Both the position numbers and the translations under genes were made by a program. A stretch of 64,000 bases of DNA, taken from positions 62,001 through 126,000 of the forward strand of contig JAESUZ010001741.1 of NCBI GenBank assembly GCA_017311185.1. Direction: 5' to 3'. The notes under the pieces are model-generated. The model saw only the letters and a program-made list of their open reading frames with translations, ran no database searches and was not told where the DNA came from. Shown one piece after another: positions 19,670 through 31,170 of the stretch. Each line of letters begins with the position of its first letter. Position 1 is the first letter of the stretch. Source of the stretch: Proteles cristata cristata. Its lineage: Eukaryota > Chordata > Mammalia > Carnivora > Hyaenidae.

Positions 19670-21067
19670 TTTTATTTATTTATTTATTTATTATTATTAT
19701 TTTTTTTTTACAAATAGTTTATTGTCAAATTAGTTTCCACATAACACCCAGTGCTCATCCCCACAAGTGTCCTCCTCCATGCCCATCCCTCCTCCCCCCA
19801 CATCCATCAGTCCTCAGTTTTTGTCAGCATTCAAGAGTCTCTCATGGTTTGCCTCTCCCCCTTTCCCCCACCATTTCCGCCCTTCTTCTCCCCCTTGGTC
19901 CTCTGTTAAGCTCCTCCTAATCCTCCTATATGTGCACACATATGATATTTGTCTTTCTCTGCCTGACTTATTTCGCTCAGCATAACACCCTCAAGGTCCA
20001 TCCATGTTGCTACACATGGCCAGATTTCATTGTTTCTCATTGCCATGTAGTATTCCATGGTGTAGATAAACCACATCTTCTTGATCCATTTGTCTGTTGA
20101 TGGACACTTAGGCTCTTTCCTTGTTTTAGCTATTGTGGAGAGTGCTGCTATGAACATTGGGGTCCATGTGCTCCTATGCATCAGCATTTCTGTATCCCTT
20201 GGGTAAATTCCTAGCAGTGCTATTGCTGGGTCCTAGGGGAGTTCTATTGTTAGTTTCCTGAGGAACCTCCACACTGTTTTCCAGAGGGGCTGTACCAGTT
20301 TACATTCCCACCAACAGTGTAGGAGGGTGCCCGTTTCTCCACATCCTCGCCAGCATCTAGAGTTCTCTGATTGGCTCATTTTAGCCACTCTGACTGGCGT
20401 GAGGTGGTATCTCAGTGTGGTTTTGATTTGTATTTCCCTGATGAGGAGCGATGCTGAGCATCGTTTCGTGTCTGTTGGCCATCTGGATGTCCTCTTTGGA
20501 GAAGTGTCTGTTCATATCTCTGCCCATTTCTTCACTGGGTTGTTTGTGTTTCGGGCGTGTAGTTTGGTGAGTTCCTTGTAGATTCTGGATATCAACCCTT
20601 TATCTGATATGTCATTTGCAACTATCTTTTCCCATTCCGTTGGTTGCCTATTAATTTTCTGGGTTGTTTCCTTGGCTGTGCAGAAGCTTTTAATCTTGAT
20701 GAGGTCCCAACAGTTTATTTTTGCTCTTGATTCCCTTGCTTTTGGGGATGTGTCAAGTAAGAAGTTGCTGCAGTGGAGGTCAAGGAGGCTGTTTCCTGCT
20801 TTCTCCTCTAGGGTGTTGATAGTTTCCTGTCTCACGTTCAGGTCCTTTATCCATTTTGAGTTTATTTTTGTGCATGGTGTGAGAAAATGATCTAGTTTCA
20901 TTCTTCTGCATGTTGCTGTCCAGTTCTCCCAACACCATCTGTTAAAAAGGCTGTCTTTTTTCCATTGGATATTCTTTCCTGCTTTGTCAAAGATCAGTTG
21001 GCTGTATACTTTTGGGTCCACTTCTGAGTTCTCAATTCTGTTCCATTGGTCTATGTGTCTGTTTTTT
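19670..21067 (-). mobile_element. 5'-truncated L1 (ORF2 C-terminal part)
   Basis: Perfect duplication GGGAATACATTTTTA at 19,655-19,669 and 21,068-21,082. Minus-strand frames encode the L1 ORF2 C-terminus (phrases such as [14 protein letters not shown] and YTMEYYMAMRNNEIW) in two or more broken frames. A short 3' UTR and poly(A) lie at the left end. Not able to move itself. Confidence 0.95.
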
Positions 21068-21082
21068 GGGAATACATTTTTA

Positions 21083-23240
21083 ATACATAGTAGATAAATA
21101 CACTTGGTCTATTGTAGGTTTGACGGTGATCTTTTGAATAAATAAGAAAAGTGTTAAACAGCATAAACAAAGATATGGATCAAGGATCCCAGTGGCTTAA
21201 AGTAAGACATTTGCTCATCACGTGTCTCTTGTTTGGCTCAGCTGGGGTTGGCTGGGCTTTTGCTGTGTTATGTCCATGTCTCCCTGTGTCTTCACATTCT
21301 GACCAGCAGCCACCTGGTGTGCCCTTCTGCTGGTGCGATGCAGATGGGCTGGAGAACTTGGCCATGACTTTGAAAGCTCAGCTAAGAACCACACACCCTC
21401 CTTCCACCCACATCCCATCGGTCAAATCAAGTCCTGTTGCTAAACCCAGTGTCGGTGGATTCGGAAAGCATGCCTCGTTTTTAGGGAGGACATAGAAAGG
21501 GGAAAAAACAAAAACATAACCCCCCCCCCCGAATATTCAGCTAAAAGTCTTTTTAAATCATAAATACATTTTTTTTTATGTAGCAAGATGAAGTAGTCTC
21601 AGGATTATTTCAGTAACCCAGAAATGTGGTCAGGGAGCCTTCCTGTGTTCTATCCTTTCTTCTGTCTGTTGGTCTTTGTCCTGAGGTTTGTCATCAGAGG
21701 TCATAGCTGGCTTTCCCAGCATCACTCACAGAAAACAGCTAAGTAGGGACGAACTTTCTCTCAAAACTCTTTTGCCACTAAGGAAAAGTCTTTTCCAGAA
21801 CCTCCAGTGGATTTCCCATTCAACTGAAGAGCCATAATTGGGTCACACAACTACCACAACACATAACTACACAAACTTTTACTTACGGGGAAGAGGATTG
21901 CCATGACTGGCTTAGAAAAATCCGGATCCATCCCCTATACCGGGCATTGCCACACAACAGGAATTCTGTTACCCAGATGGCAGAGAATGGCAGAGAGAGG
22001 CAGCCCTCCGTGTCTGCCAATACCAGTAACCATGTCGAGCACTGTCCGTGTGTTTGCTGGGCGGAGAAATTCTTAGGGCTTACAGCCTCTCAAGACAACA
22101 ATTTAGAAATAACCATGGAAACAATTAAAAACTTGGTAACATTTGACTAACAACTAGAATTTTTAGAAAATTATGTAACCTATGCCCCAAATCTATTTGT
22201 GAGATTAATATGTTAGGATAGTTTATATTACTCTACACAAAAGGAAATCATTCACGAGCCAACTTCACAAGAACTGTTAACTCAGGTAATGTTCCTTTGA
22301 TACATTTAGATACTAAGCAGTCGATAAAAATTTATATGTATTTTCTTCCATGGGAAACTGGTCAAAATATCGTGTTAACTGAAAAAAAGGTTATAAAACA
22401 GTTTACGTAGTACAATCCTAAATTGGAAATTGCATTTCATGTGTATTAAGGAGTCTGAAGAGTTATTTCCTCAAAATTTTAACAGCAGATATCAAGAGAG
22501 GGAATAGATTTCGCAAAATCATTGTCATTAATGCATTTAGGAATATAAACTTAAAAATATTCTACATTTATAAGCTTAAGAATAATGCAACTTTGGTTAA
22601 AATAAATTTAATTTTAAAATTATAATCACAATAGAATTTAATTTAAAAATCTCAAAAGAGAAAGGTGACGGTTTACTCAAGTGTTTTTGAAAATACAAAG
22701 TCATTACTTTTTGTTATAAAGAAAGTCAAGAGGATTGGAAAATATTTCCATTCCAGCTGCTACAAAAATATAGAGCATTTACCAGGTGGAAGTAAGGCCA
22801 TATTAAAGTTTTATGTAGATATAATTTAATTTATTATGTATTAAACATATTAAAACATATTTATATAACTTATATGTATAAATATAATCATCTTCTTATC
22901 AACAAATTGAATTCCTGGCTAATTCATTCGCTTAGATGAGAAAGAAGCTCTCCTATTAAATTCAAGGATTTTAATAGTAGTTGTGTCTAAAGTTAGGACT
23001 TGTTAATAAAATATTTTGTCAGAGGAAACTGTATTTATTAAGGATCTATGATTAAAAACCTGAGTTCCTTAAAGTTATGAATTATGTTTTTTCCAACAAA
23101 TTTCCATGCTAATCCTGGTTAACCCGCTATAAGCTTACTGATCTTTTGATACTTAATTTCACAGATATAAAAAACCAGAAATTTCCTATGAGTTAGGAAA
23201 AGTATATTGTCCAAACCTTTGATAGAAATACAGTCTCTCA
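21083..23240. other. Unassigned DNA, becoming very AT-rich
   Basis: 21,150-21,500 has a short open frame (114 codons, +) without a known domain. 22,100-23,200 is AT-rich. No exon or named repeat could be supported. Confidence 0.3.
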
Positions 23241-23445
23241 GGGCGCCTGGGTGGCTCAGTCGGTTTAGCATCCGACTTTGGCTCAGGTCACGATCTCACT
23301 ATTTGTGGGTTCGAGACCTGCGTTGGGCTCTGTGTTGTCAGCTCAGAGCCTGGAGCCTGTTTCAGATTCTGTGTCTCCCTCTCTCTCTGACCCTCCCCTG
23401 TTCACGCTGTCTCTCTCAAATTTTTAAAAAATTTTTAAAAATTTA
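23241..23445 (+). mobile_element. SINEC_Fc-type SINE
   Basis: Near-consensus head GGGCGCCTGGGTGGCTCAGT; AGAAATACAG flanks it on both sides. Confidence 0.94.
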
Positions 23446-23475
23446 AAAAGAAATACAGAGCTCTCCTATTTCGTT

Positions 23476-23696
23476 TTACATTTTTCTTTTCTTTTTTACA
23501 TTTATTTATTACTGAGAGCCAGAGAGGCAGAGCATGAGGTTGGGGAGGGGCAGGGAGAGGGGGACATAGACTCCTGAAGCTGACTCCAGTGAGCTGTCAG
23601 CACAGAGCCTGACGCGGGGCTCGAACTCAGGGAGCTGCGAGATCATGACCTGAGCCGACTTCTGGCGCTTAACCGACTGAGCCACGCAGGTGCCCC
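23476..23696 (-). mobile_element. SINEC-type SINE
   Basis: Ends in GCCACGCAGGTGCCCC. Head-to-head with the SINE at 23,241, so the pair could form a hairpin in RNA. Confidence 0.9.
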
Positions 23697-24076
23697 AAGA
23701 TCTCTCCTCTTTTAAAGGAGAAGGAAGTTTTCTTCATGTTGAGGGATAATCACCGGAAAGCAATGGGTGGCCTTTCTGCGCCTGTCAGTGCGTCGGGTGG
23801 CGGTGTCTCCACTGCCCTGGGCCGGGTCACGGTGGACAGGTCACTGGTCTCCAGTCACTAGGGTCCCTGGTGTGCGAGCTCCCACCGCGCTTGGAGACGC
23901 TGTACTAACAGTGTGGCTGGATCAGCGTCAGAAAAGGAGCGTAAGATTTGACTCGTGTTGGCCTGGCCAAGCCAGCCTGAACAAGGCCCTTATTTCATCG
24001 GAGCTGAATATAGAATAGGGGCAATAATACCGCGCTCAGCACCTTGGGGTTGCCGTTGAAACTCAAAGGGGAAATC
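23697..24076. other. Unassigned, moderately GC-rich
   Basis: One open stretch (23,767-24,018, +, 83 codons) without recognisable domains. Confidence 0.3.
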
Positions 24077-24133
24077 CGTTCGTTCGTTCGTTCGTTCGTT
24101 CGTTCGTTCGTTCGTTCGTTCGTTCGTTCGTTC
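24077..24133. repeat. (CGTT)n microsatellite
   Basis: About 14 nearly perfect CGTT units. A CpG in every unit is uncommon for a mammalian microsatellite. Confidence 0.97.
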
Positions 24134-24256
24134 CACTCATTCACTCATTCACCACCACACCTCACCACTCACCACCACTCACTCACTCACTCACTCACTC
24201 ACCACTCTCACTCACTCTCACTCACTCACTCACTCACCACCCACTCACTCACTCTC
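24134..24256. repeat. (CACT)n imperfect microsatellite
   Basis: CACT/CACC units directly following the CGTT array, with several interruptions. Confidence 0.92.
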
Positions 24257-24737
24257 CAGTTGGTCAGCACACAGCCTCCCGGGCTATAGAGCAGGCCCCG
24301 TGAGTCATCCCTACTGACCTCCAGCGCCCTCGCAACAAGTGCCCTCCCGATGCCCAACCCCATCTCCGCGCCCCTCCCACCCTCCGTTTATTCTTTATTT
24401 AAGAGTCTCTTACGGTTTGCCTCCAAAAGCAGAAATAAACGTGGAAAGCTGGTAAACTGTAAAGTGCTGCAGACACGTGAGACAAGGTAAAGTGTTGTTT
24501 TCGCTGGTCGGGACCAGGTCTGGGTCCGTACGCCCCCATCAGCCCCCGAGCTGTGCACAGGGGTCCCCACGCTCTGTCAGGCCCCTGTGTTGAGACACCG
24601 CAAGTGCACACGAAGTGCTGCGCGCGAATGAAACCGGAACGGAGAGTCCTGTTTCCCAAAGCAAAACAGAAAGGGGGGCGAGGGGAGGGGAAAGAGTGGA
24701 GAATTAAAAGGTAATTATTGAAGCTGGGGTCTTGTTT
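24257..24737. other. Unassigned, GC-rich
   Basis: No gene recognised. The last 80 bases are the 5' flank of tRNA-Thr. Confidence 0.3.
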
Positions 24738-24812
24738 GGCTCCGTGGCTCAGTTGGTTAAAGCGCCTGTCTTGTAAACAGGAGATACTCGGGTTCGAGTC
24801 CCAGCGGGGCCT
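24738..24812 (+). tRNA. tRNA-Thr (anticodon TGT)
   Basis: 75 bases with a complete cloverleaf. Acceptor stem GGCTCCG/CGGGGCC has one G-T pair, the D-arm is GGCTCAGTTGG, and anticodon stem CCTGT/ACAGG encloses loop CTTGTAA (anticodon TGT). The B box is GGTTCGAGTCC. The T-stem TCGGG/CCCAG has a C-A mismatch at its second pair. Discriminator T. A TTTT terminator follows at about 24,821. The body resembles the Thr-AGT family more than the usual Thr-TGT family, as I remember them. Reads decode ACA codons if expressed. Confidence 0.9.
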
Positions 24813-25130
24813 CTCACCCCTTTTAGCCGCATTCTCGAGGATTTTTCTGGAAAAAGGTTTTTCTGACTCGGGAAGAGATTCGATAAACCGGGAACTGGTG
24901 ACGGATGGTTAAGAGCAAGCTTTCCCGGCGCATCCGCGTGGACAGTAGAGGCGGGGCGCACCTGAGTAGGACCTGGGGATGCGGGTCCTCCGCCGCGGGG
25001 TCCGGGTCAGACACGGCACACGCCGCGCCAGGCCGGTTGTGTGCACGGCCGCGTTTGTGGAATGAATGTGAGGACTGGAATGAGTGAGCAGCGCTGTCTC
25101 AGGGTCTGTCCTGCCTGTTTCAATGGGTCC
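24813..25130. other. tRNA-Thr 3' flank and GC-rich DNA
   Basis: Includes the Pol III TTTT terminator. Otherwise nothing recognised. Confidence 0.4.
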
Positions 25131-26140
25131 GAGGGAAGTCCCCAACCTCCACTCCCCCTCTTCTTTCTCCTCTGGTCTCCTGGGGTCCTTCCCCCCCATC
25201 CGCCCACGCCCCTCCCCCACCCCTCCTACCCCCAGGTGTCTTTCCCCATCCGCCCACGCCCCTCCCCCACCCCCTCCTACCCCAGGTGTCTCCGGTCCTT
25301 CATCCCTCCCTCAGTCCACGCCCCTCCCCCACCCCCTCCTCCTACCCCCAGGTGTCCGCCCACATCCGCCCACGCCCCTCCCCCACCCCTCCTACCCCAG
25401 GGTGTCCTCCGTCCTTCATCCCTCCCTCAGTCCACGCCCCTCCCCCACCCTCCTCCTACCCCCAGGTGTCCTTCCCCCACATCCGCCCACGCCCCTCCCC
25501 CCACCCCCTCCTACCCCCAGGTGTCCTCCGTCCTTCATCCCTCCCCTCAGTCCACGCCCCTCCCCCACCCTCCCTCCTACCCCCAGGTGTCCTTCCCCAC
25601 ATCCGCCCACGCCCTCCCCCCAGCCCCCTTCCTATCCCCAGGTGTCTCCCCATCCGCCCACGCCCCTCCCCCACCCCCTTCCTACCCCCAGGTGTCCTCC
25701 GTCCTCCATCCCTCCTCAGTCCACGCCCCTCCCCCACCCTCCCTCCTACCCCCAGGTGTCCTTCCCCACATCCGCCCACGCCCCCTCCCCCAGCCCTCCT
25801 ATCCCCCAGGTGTCCTTCCCCATCCGCCCACGCCCCTCCCCCAGCCCCTCCTACCCCCAGGTGTCCTCCTCAGCCCTTCATCCCTCCCTCAGTCCACGCC
25901 CCTCCCCCACCCCTCCCTCCTACCCCCCAGGTGTCCTTCCCCACATCCGCCCACGCCCCTCCCCCAGCCCCTCCTATCCCCAGGTGTCCTTCCCCATCCG
26001 CCCACGCCCTCCCCCAGCCCTCCTACCCCCAGGTGTCCTTCCCCATCCGCCCACGCCCCTCCCCCACCCTCCTACCCCAGGTGTCCTCCGTCCTTCTTCC
26101 CTCCCTCAGTCCACGCCCCTCCCCCAGCCCTCTGCCCTGT
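25131..26140. repeat. 1-kb GC-rich minisatellite
   Basis: About 15-20 units, each roughly 50-60 bp, built from the blocks CCACGCCCCTCCCCCACCC, CTCCTACCCCCAGGTGTC and either TTCCCCACATCCGCC or CTCCGTCCTTCATCCCTCC. Two unit types alternate irregularly. The plus strand is almost free of G except in CAGGTGTC and CG. Because it lacks stops, it creates long overlapping open frames in all plus frames (up to 414 codons), which are not genes. Confidence 0.95.
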
Positions 26141-27498
26141 GATGGAGGCTGAGGCCCGGTCGCCCAGGGAGCGGGGTGAGGTGAGAGCTCGAGAGCAGAA
26201 GGCGGTGGGGGCACACGCGCAGCCCACCTCCCAGGGGCGCCCCTGGCACTGCCACTCCCAAGTAAGGGAAGTTTCCTGCTACTAATAACAATCCGGTTTT
26301 AAAGTCGCAGTAATAATACTGTGGGAACAACAGCCTAGTTCTGTTTTTAATCTCCTAATGTACCGTTGAATGGAAAGGCGCCATCGGAAGACAGTCCAGT
26401 ATGATTTTACTTCTGTCCGTTTAGAGACACAGCTGTTGGGCGTGGATGTCCGTGCACTTGGTAAAGCAGAAGCGTGAGCGACAAGAATGCCAGCACCACA
26501 GGCGTCTGGCTGCTTCTGCAGCGAGCCGGCGGCGCCCTCCTTCCCCAGCCCGTGGGCAGGGCTGTGTCCTGTGCTATGGGCCGGCGTTTCTGGTACCTTC
26601 TTTCCCGTACAGACCCCAGGCTTCTTACGTATGCATGTACGTACGTACCAACCAGAGGACGAGTTTTTGGCCTGTAGGGAAGTATCTGCCCCCAAGCCCA
26701 GGGTTAGAAACTTGCTGACGGAGGACTCGGGGACTGTCTGTGACCGACGCCAGTTGGGGACAACTTCGGAACAGGGGAGCCGCGGTCTTCCAGTGAGAAG
26801 GGGGGTGTCCACGCGCAGTCGGCAGGTCTCAGCCGACGGGCAGCCGGAAGGAGGGACACACTGAGGACAACGTGAACGTCGAACGCACTGCTCTCCATCC
26901 CAGGGCCACCTGTCCCTACTGATGCCAACTGACTGAAGCATTCCGGAGCTAAAGATAAGCTCGTTTTAGAAACAGTTCTGTTGACAGTTACGGTGCGAGC
27001 CTGTGTAGGGTATAACGTGAACCGGTCTGAAAACGGGGTGTGCGTGAGTATAGGTAGCTTCCGCCGAACCCGAAATGGGCGTGGCCACTGAAAAAATACT
27101 TGCCAATGGCACCTTCCCTTTTCTCTATGAGTTGACCATCCCCCACATGCTCGGAGCTCAATGAACTGGGCAACCAGTATAATACTTCTGGGCTAACTAA
27201 GCAAATACGGAGCACCCATTCTCCCAGTACCCCCCGCCCAGGCATTGATTTTGCGCACCGTGGACTCGATGAAGGAGCGAGGAGTTGGGTGTTACCAACT
27301 GGCTGTCCAGGTAGCGTGCAAGGCGGTGTGCTGTCAAAGGCACCATATTGGCCTCTGAAGCTGCGGCCTGATCCTGGAGAAAGCAGTCTGAGAAAAAGAT
27401 GTCCGATAAACCACAAGTGCTAAGCACAAAAATTATGATCACTTTACCTGTGTCATCAATGAGAGTATCCATATGTATATATTAAAAAAATAACAGAA
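26141..27498. other. Unassigned DNA with coding-like patches
   Basis: Several open stretches on both strands (219 codons on - at 26,282-26,941; 142 on - at 26,988-27,416). The patch at about 27,150-27,410 reads like decayed coding sequence on the minus strand but I could not identify it. Confidence 0.35.
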
Positions 27499-27696
27499 GT
27501 GCGTGTAGGTGGCTCAGTGGGTTAAGTGTCAGACTTCAGCTCAGGTCATAATCTCTTGGTTTGTGGTTTCAAGCCCCACGTCAGGCTCTGACAGCTCAGA
27601 ACCTGGAGCTGCTTCAGATTCTGTGTCTCCCTCTCTCTCTACCCCTCCCCCACTCACACTGTGTCTCTCTCTCCCTCAAAAATAAACAAACATTAA
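27499..27696 (+). mobile_element. SINEC-type SINE, diverged
   Basis: Head GTGCGTGTAGGTGGCTCAGT with a degraded first eight bases; tail AAAAATAAACAAACATTAAA. Confidence 0.9.
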
Positions 27697-27709
27697 AGTG
27701 ATGTAGGGG

Positions 27710-27922
27710 TGGCGCCTGGGTGGCTCAGTCCGTTGGGCGTCTGACTTCGGCTCAGATCATGATCTCAAAGTTCGTGGGTTCCAGCCCCGCATCAGGCTCT
27801 GTGCTGACAGCTCAGAGCTTGGAGCCTGTTTCAGATTCTGTGTCTCCCTCTCTCCCTGACCGTCCGCTGCTCACACTGTCTCTCTCTCTCAGAAATAAAT
27901 AAAACCTTAAAAATTTTTAAAA
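27710..27922 (+). mobile_element. SINEC_Fc-type SINE
   Basis: Inserted just after the tail of the preceding SINE, with imperfect AAAGT[GA]ATGT flanks. Confidence 0.93.
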
Positions 27923-28198
27923 AGTAATGTGTGATATATCTTGATTTATATGTATTTTATTATATATGCATAAAATAATATTAAATAATAATAGATAATG
28001 ACATTATGTGGGCTTTAAATGTTACCCTTTAAAATATTATTAATCTTATCACGCATATTTTAAGACTGAGTTTTTACTACTTTGATTTTATCACCAATTT
28101 GAATGCTATGAAGAACAAATGATTTGCATACTGACAAGAGCCCATCAGGAAAAAATGTGCTGAAGACGTACTCTTTTAAAAATTAAGACTATTTTTCA

Positions 28199-28410
28199 GG
28201 GCACTTGGGTGGTTCAGTCAGTTGAGCATCTGACTTCAGCTCAGGTCACGGTCTCACAGTTTGGGGGATCAAGCCCTGCACCGGGCTCTGTGCTGACAGC
28301 TGAGAGCCTAGAGCCGCTTCAGATCCTGCCTCCCTCTGTCTCTCTGCCCCTCCCCTACTCATCTTGTCTCCCTCTTGTCTCTCAAAACTGTTTAAAGATG
28401 TTTAAATTTT
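28199..28410 (+). mobile_element. SINEC-type SINE
   Basis: Head GGGCACTTGGGTGGTTCAGT; body lacks one base of the usual GAGCCTGGAGCC block. Confidence 0.9.
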
Positions 28411-28850
28411 TAAAAAACTAAAACTTTTTTTTTTTTTTACAGCAGTTTCAGGTTCACAGGAAAATGAAGGAAGGTACAGAGATTTCCCATGAGATGCATA
28501 GCCTCCCCACCTGGGGGATGCCTGCGTTATGACCCAAAGTGCATCGTTTACATTGCAGTTCACTCTTGTACGTTCTGTGGGTTTGGAGGGCTATGACGTG
28601 TGTCTGTCATCGTGGTGTCCTACAGAGTAATTGCACTGCCCTAAAAATGCCTGTCCCGCGCCCCCTCCCCCCACCGTGAAACCACAGCAGCCACTGAACT
28701 CTTTCCTGTCTCCATAGTGCCGCCTCTTCCAGAATGTAGTGGTGTTGGAATCATACAGTACACAGACTTTTAGGATTGGCTTCTTTCACTTAGAAATAGC
28801 ACTTAAGGTTCCTTGATGTCTTTTCATGGCTTGATAGCTCATTCCTTTTT

Positions 28851-29309
28851 GTTTTTTTTCTTACAAATAGTTTATTGTCAAATTAGTTTCCACATAACAC
28901 CCAGTGCTCATCCCCACAAGTGCCCTCCTCCATGCCCACCCCTCCTCCCCCCCACACCCATCAGTCCTCAGTTTTTGTCAGCATTCAAGAGTCTCTCATG
29001 GTTTGCCTCTCTCCCTTTCCCCCACCATTTCCGCCCTTCTTCTCCCCTTTAGTCCTCTGTTAAGTTCCTCCTAATCCTCCTATACGCGCAAACATATGGT
29101 ATCTGTCCTTCTCTGCCTGACTTATTTCGCTCAGCAGAACACCCTCAAGGTCCATCCATGTGGCTACACATGGCCAGATGTCATTCTTTCTCACTGCCAT
29201 GTAGGATTCCATGGTATAGATAAACCACATCTTCTTGATCCGTTCAGCAGTTGATGGACACTTGGGCTCTTTCCATGTTTTGGCTACTGTTGAGAGTGCT
29301 GCTATGAAC
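28851..29309 (-). mobile_element. Young 5'-truncated L1 3' end
   Basis: 16-bp duplication TAGCTCATTCCTTTTT at 28,835-28,850 and 29,310-29,325. Same 3' end type as the L1 at 19,670 (TAGTTTATTGTCAAATTAGT on +). Confidence 0.95.
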
Positions 29310-29828
29310 TAGCTCATTCCTTTTTATCTCTGAATAATATTCCCTTTTCTGAATAGGCCACAGTTCATTTTTCCAGTCACCTACTGAAGTACATCTTGAT
29401 CGCTTCCAAATTTGGGAAATTATGAGTCAAGTTGCTATCAATATCTGTGTGCAGCTTTTTGTTGGACATAAGTTTTCAACTTCTTTGGGTAAATAACAGC
29501 AAGTGTGATTGCTAGTTTATGTGGTAAAAGTATGTTTACTCTCCTAAGAAACCAACAAACTGTCTTTTAAGTGGCTGCGCCATTTTGCATTCCCACCAGG
29601 GATGAATGAGCGTTCCTGCCGCCCCACATCCACGCCAGCATCTGGTGGGGTCAGTGTTCTGGATTTGGGTCATGCTAATTGGTATATAGTAGTATCTCAT
29701 TGCTGCCTTATTTTGCATTTACACAATGACATACTATGTGGAACATCTTTTCATATGCTAATTTTCCATCTGTAAGTCTCTTTAGTGAGGTGCCTTTAAG
29801 GTCTTTGACCTATTTTGTTGAATATTTA

Positions 29829-29830
29829 CT

Positions 29831-29872
<42 letters not shown>

Positions 29873-30022
29873 GGGAGGGGCAGAAGGAAGGAGACACAGA
29901 ATCCCAAACAGGCTCCAGGCTCTGAGCTGTCAGCACAGAGCCCACCTTGGGGCTCCAGCCCATTAAGTTTCTGACCTGAGCTAAAGTCAGAAACACTTAA
30001 CTGACTGAGCCACCCAGGGGCC
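29829..30022 (-). mobile_element. SINE with expanded (GA)n
   Basis: Contains a long GA run at 29,834-29,868 from the CT-rich SINE tail region; ends CACCCAGGGGCC. Confidence 0.9.
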
Positions 30023-30129
30023 TATTGACTTATTTTTAAATAGTTTTTCTTTTGTTTTTGACTTTTAAGAGGCTTTGTATATTTTGAATATCAGTTCTTT
30101 ATCAGACATGCATTTTGAAAATTCTTTTA

Positions 30130-30216
30130 TTCATTTATTTATTTATATTTTTATTTATTTCTAGGAGAGAGAGAGAGAGAGACAGCGTGAGCAGGGGAGG
30201 GTCAGAGAGAGAGGGA
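30130..30216 (-). mobile_element. SINE 3' fragment
   Basis: Only the A-tail, CT-rich and GACCCTCCCCTGCTCACGCT region remain. The join to CCCCCTACGGTG is abrupt. Confidence 0.8.
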
Positions 30217-31170
30217 GCCCCCTACGGTGTTGGAGAAGTCTACGCAAGGAGCAGGTATACTTTTTAAGGACGGAAGAATGTGTTTTGTATGGATGCGGAG
30301 GTGACACCCTCATCTTCCCTGTCTCCTGTAAACGCTGGCCAGGGGCTGCAGTTCTTTCAAACTGGGACAGTCACTGAAGTCTGCACTTGGACTGTCCACC
30401 CGGTTCCTCGCTGTGCAAGGTCACTTTCCCGTCCCAAGGCAGCTCGCACCGTGGGCCACCTTCCACCTGAGACCGTTGCCGTGAGCCCCGTTACCTGCGC
30501 TGTGTGCACGAAGACGCCGCCACGGGAGGGACCGGACCCTCGGGGGAACCGTCCCTACTGCGAGATCAGTCCTCGTGACACAGGCATTCCCGTGGTGTTG
30601 AAACAAAGCCCTGCGCTTGACACTGAGCTGGTTGGGAAGGTTGCCGCTCATCCACCTTTTTGTCTAGTTCGTCCTGTGTCATATTTGTCTGTTTTCAACG
30701 TGTCCCTTGCTTTTATACGTAATTACAGATGTGTGGAAATCACACATGCTTCTTGCAAAAGGGTTTGCAGTGAAGTTCGACATGCCTGTGGTGGCCAGCA
30801 GGTCCACTCCTAAGTACGAATCTGTCCTGCCGTCATTCAGCTCAAAGTAAGTGGTCTCCCCCCACCCCCACGCTTGGTTTGAATCACAACACTGATAACG
30901 GTGTACCTGCACCAGGAAGATAAGAACACGTTTATCACATTATGAGGCTTTCTGGGGAGAGCAGACAAGACTCCCAAGCAGGTCTCAAGCGGTTTGAGAG
31001 AGCAGGAGGCGCAGGGCTGGGCTTCGTGTGGTGGTACTTTCGCACGGGTGCTGAGAGAGAGCGTCTGCACTTTCTTACGAGCCGCTTTAGATGTGAGAGA
31101 GTGGTGGCTCTTGAAAGCTATCAGCAAACATCAGTAATATCAACTTCCTAGTTATAATACTCAATAAAAA
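30217..31170. other. Unassigned single-copy-looking DNA
   Basis: Holds an open frame of 177 codons (30,280-30,813, +) without recognisable domains; coding status is doubtful. Confidence 0.35.

Larger units (their letters stand above)
28428..30130 (-). mobile_element. Old L1M 3' portion, split by younger insertions
   Basis: Begins at poly(T) followed by ACAGCAGTTTCAGGTTCAC, an L1M 3' end, and continues as antisense ORF2 (CTTCTTTGGGTAAATAACAG, CATTTTGCATTCCCACCAG). It is interrupted by an L1 at 28,851-29,309 and a SINE at 29,829-30,022. Confidence 0.75.

Noticed and set aside
20512..21021. 169-codon minus-strand frame as a gene
   Set aside because: It is the L1 ORF2 C-terminal part inside a truncated insertion with clear target duplications.
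24077..24256. Regular short repeats as a CRISPR-like array
   Set aside because: Simple tetranucleotide repeats with no spacers, in a mammalian genome.
25041..26285. Open frames of 414, 352 and 288 codons on +
   Set aside because: All three overlap the GC-rich minisatellite and exist only because its units lack stop codons. The Pro-rich translations are repeat artefacts.
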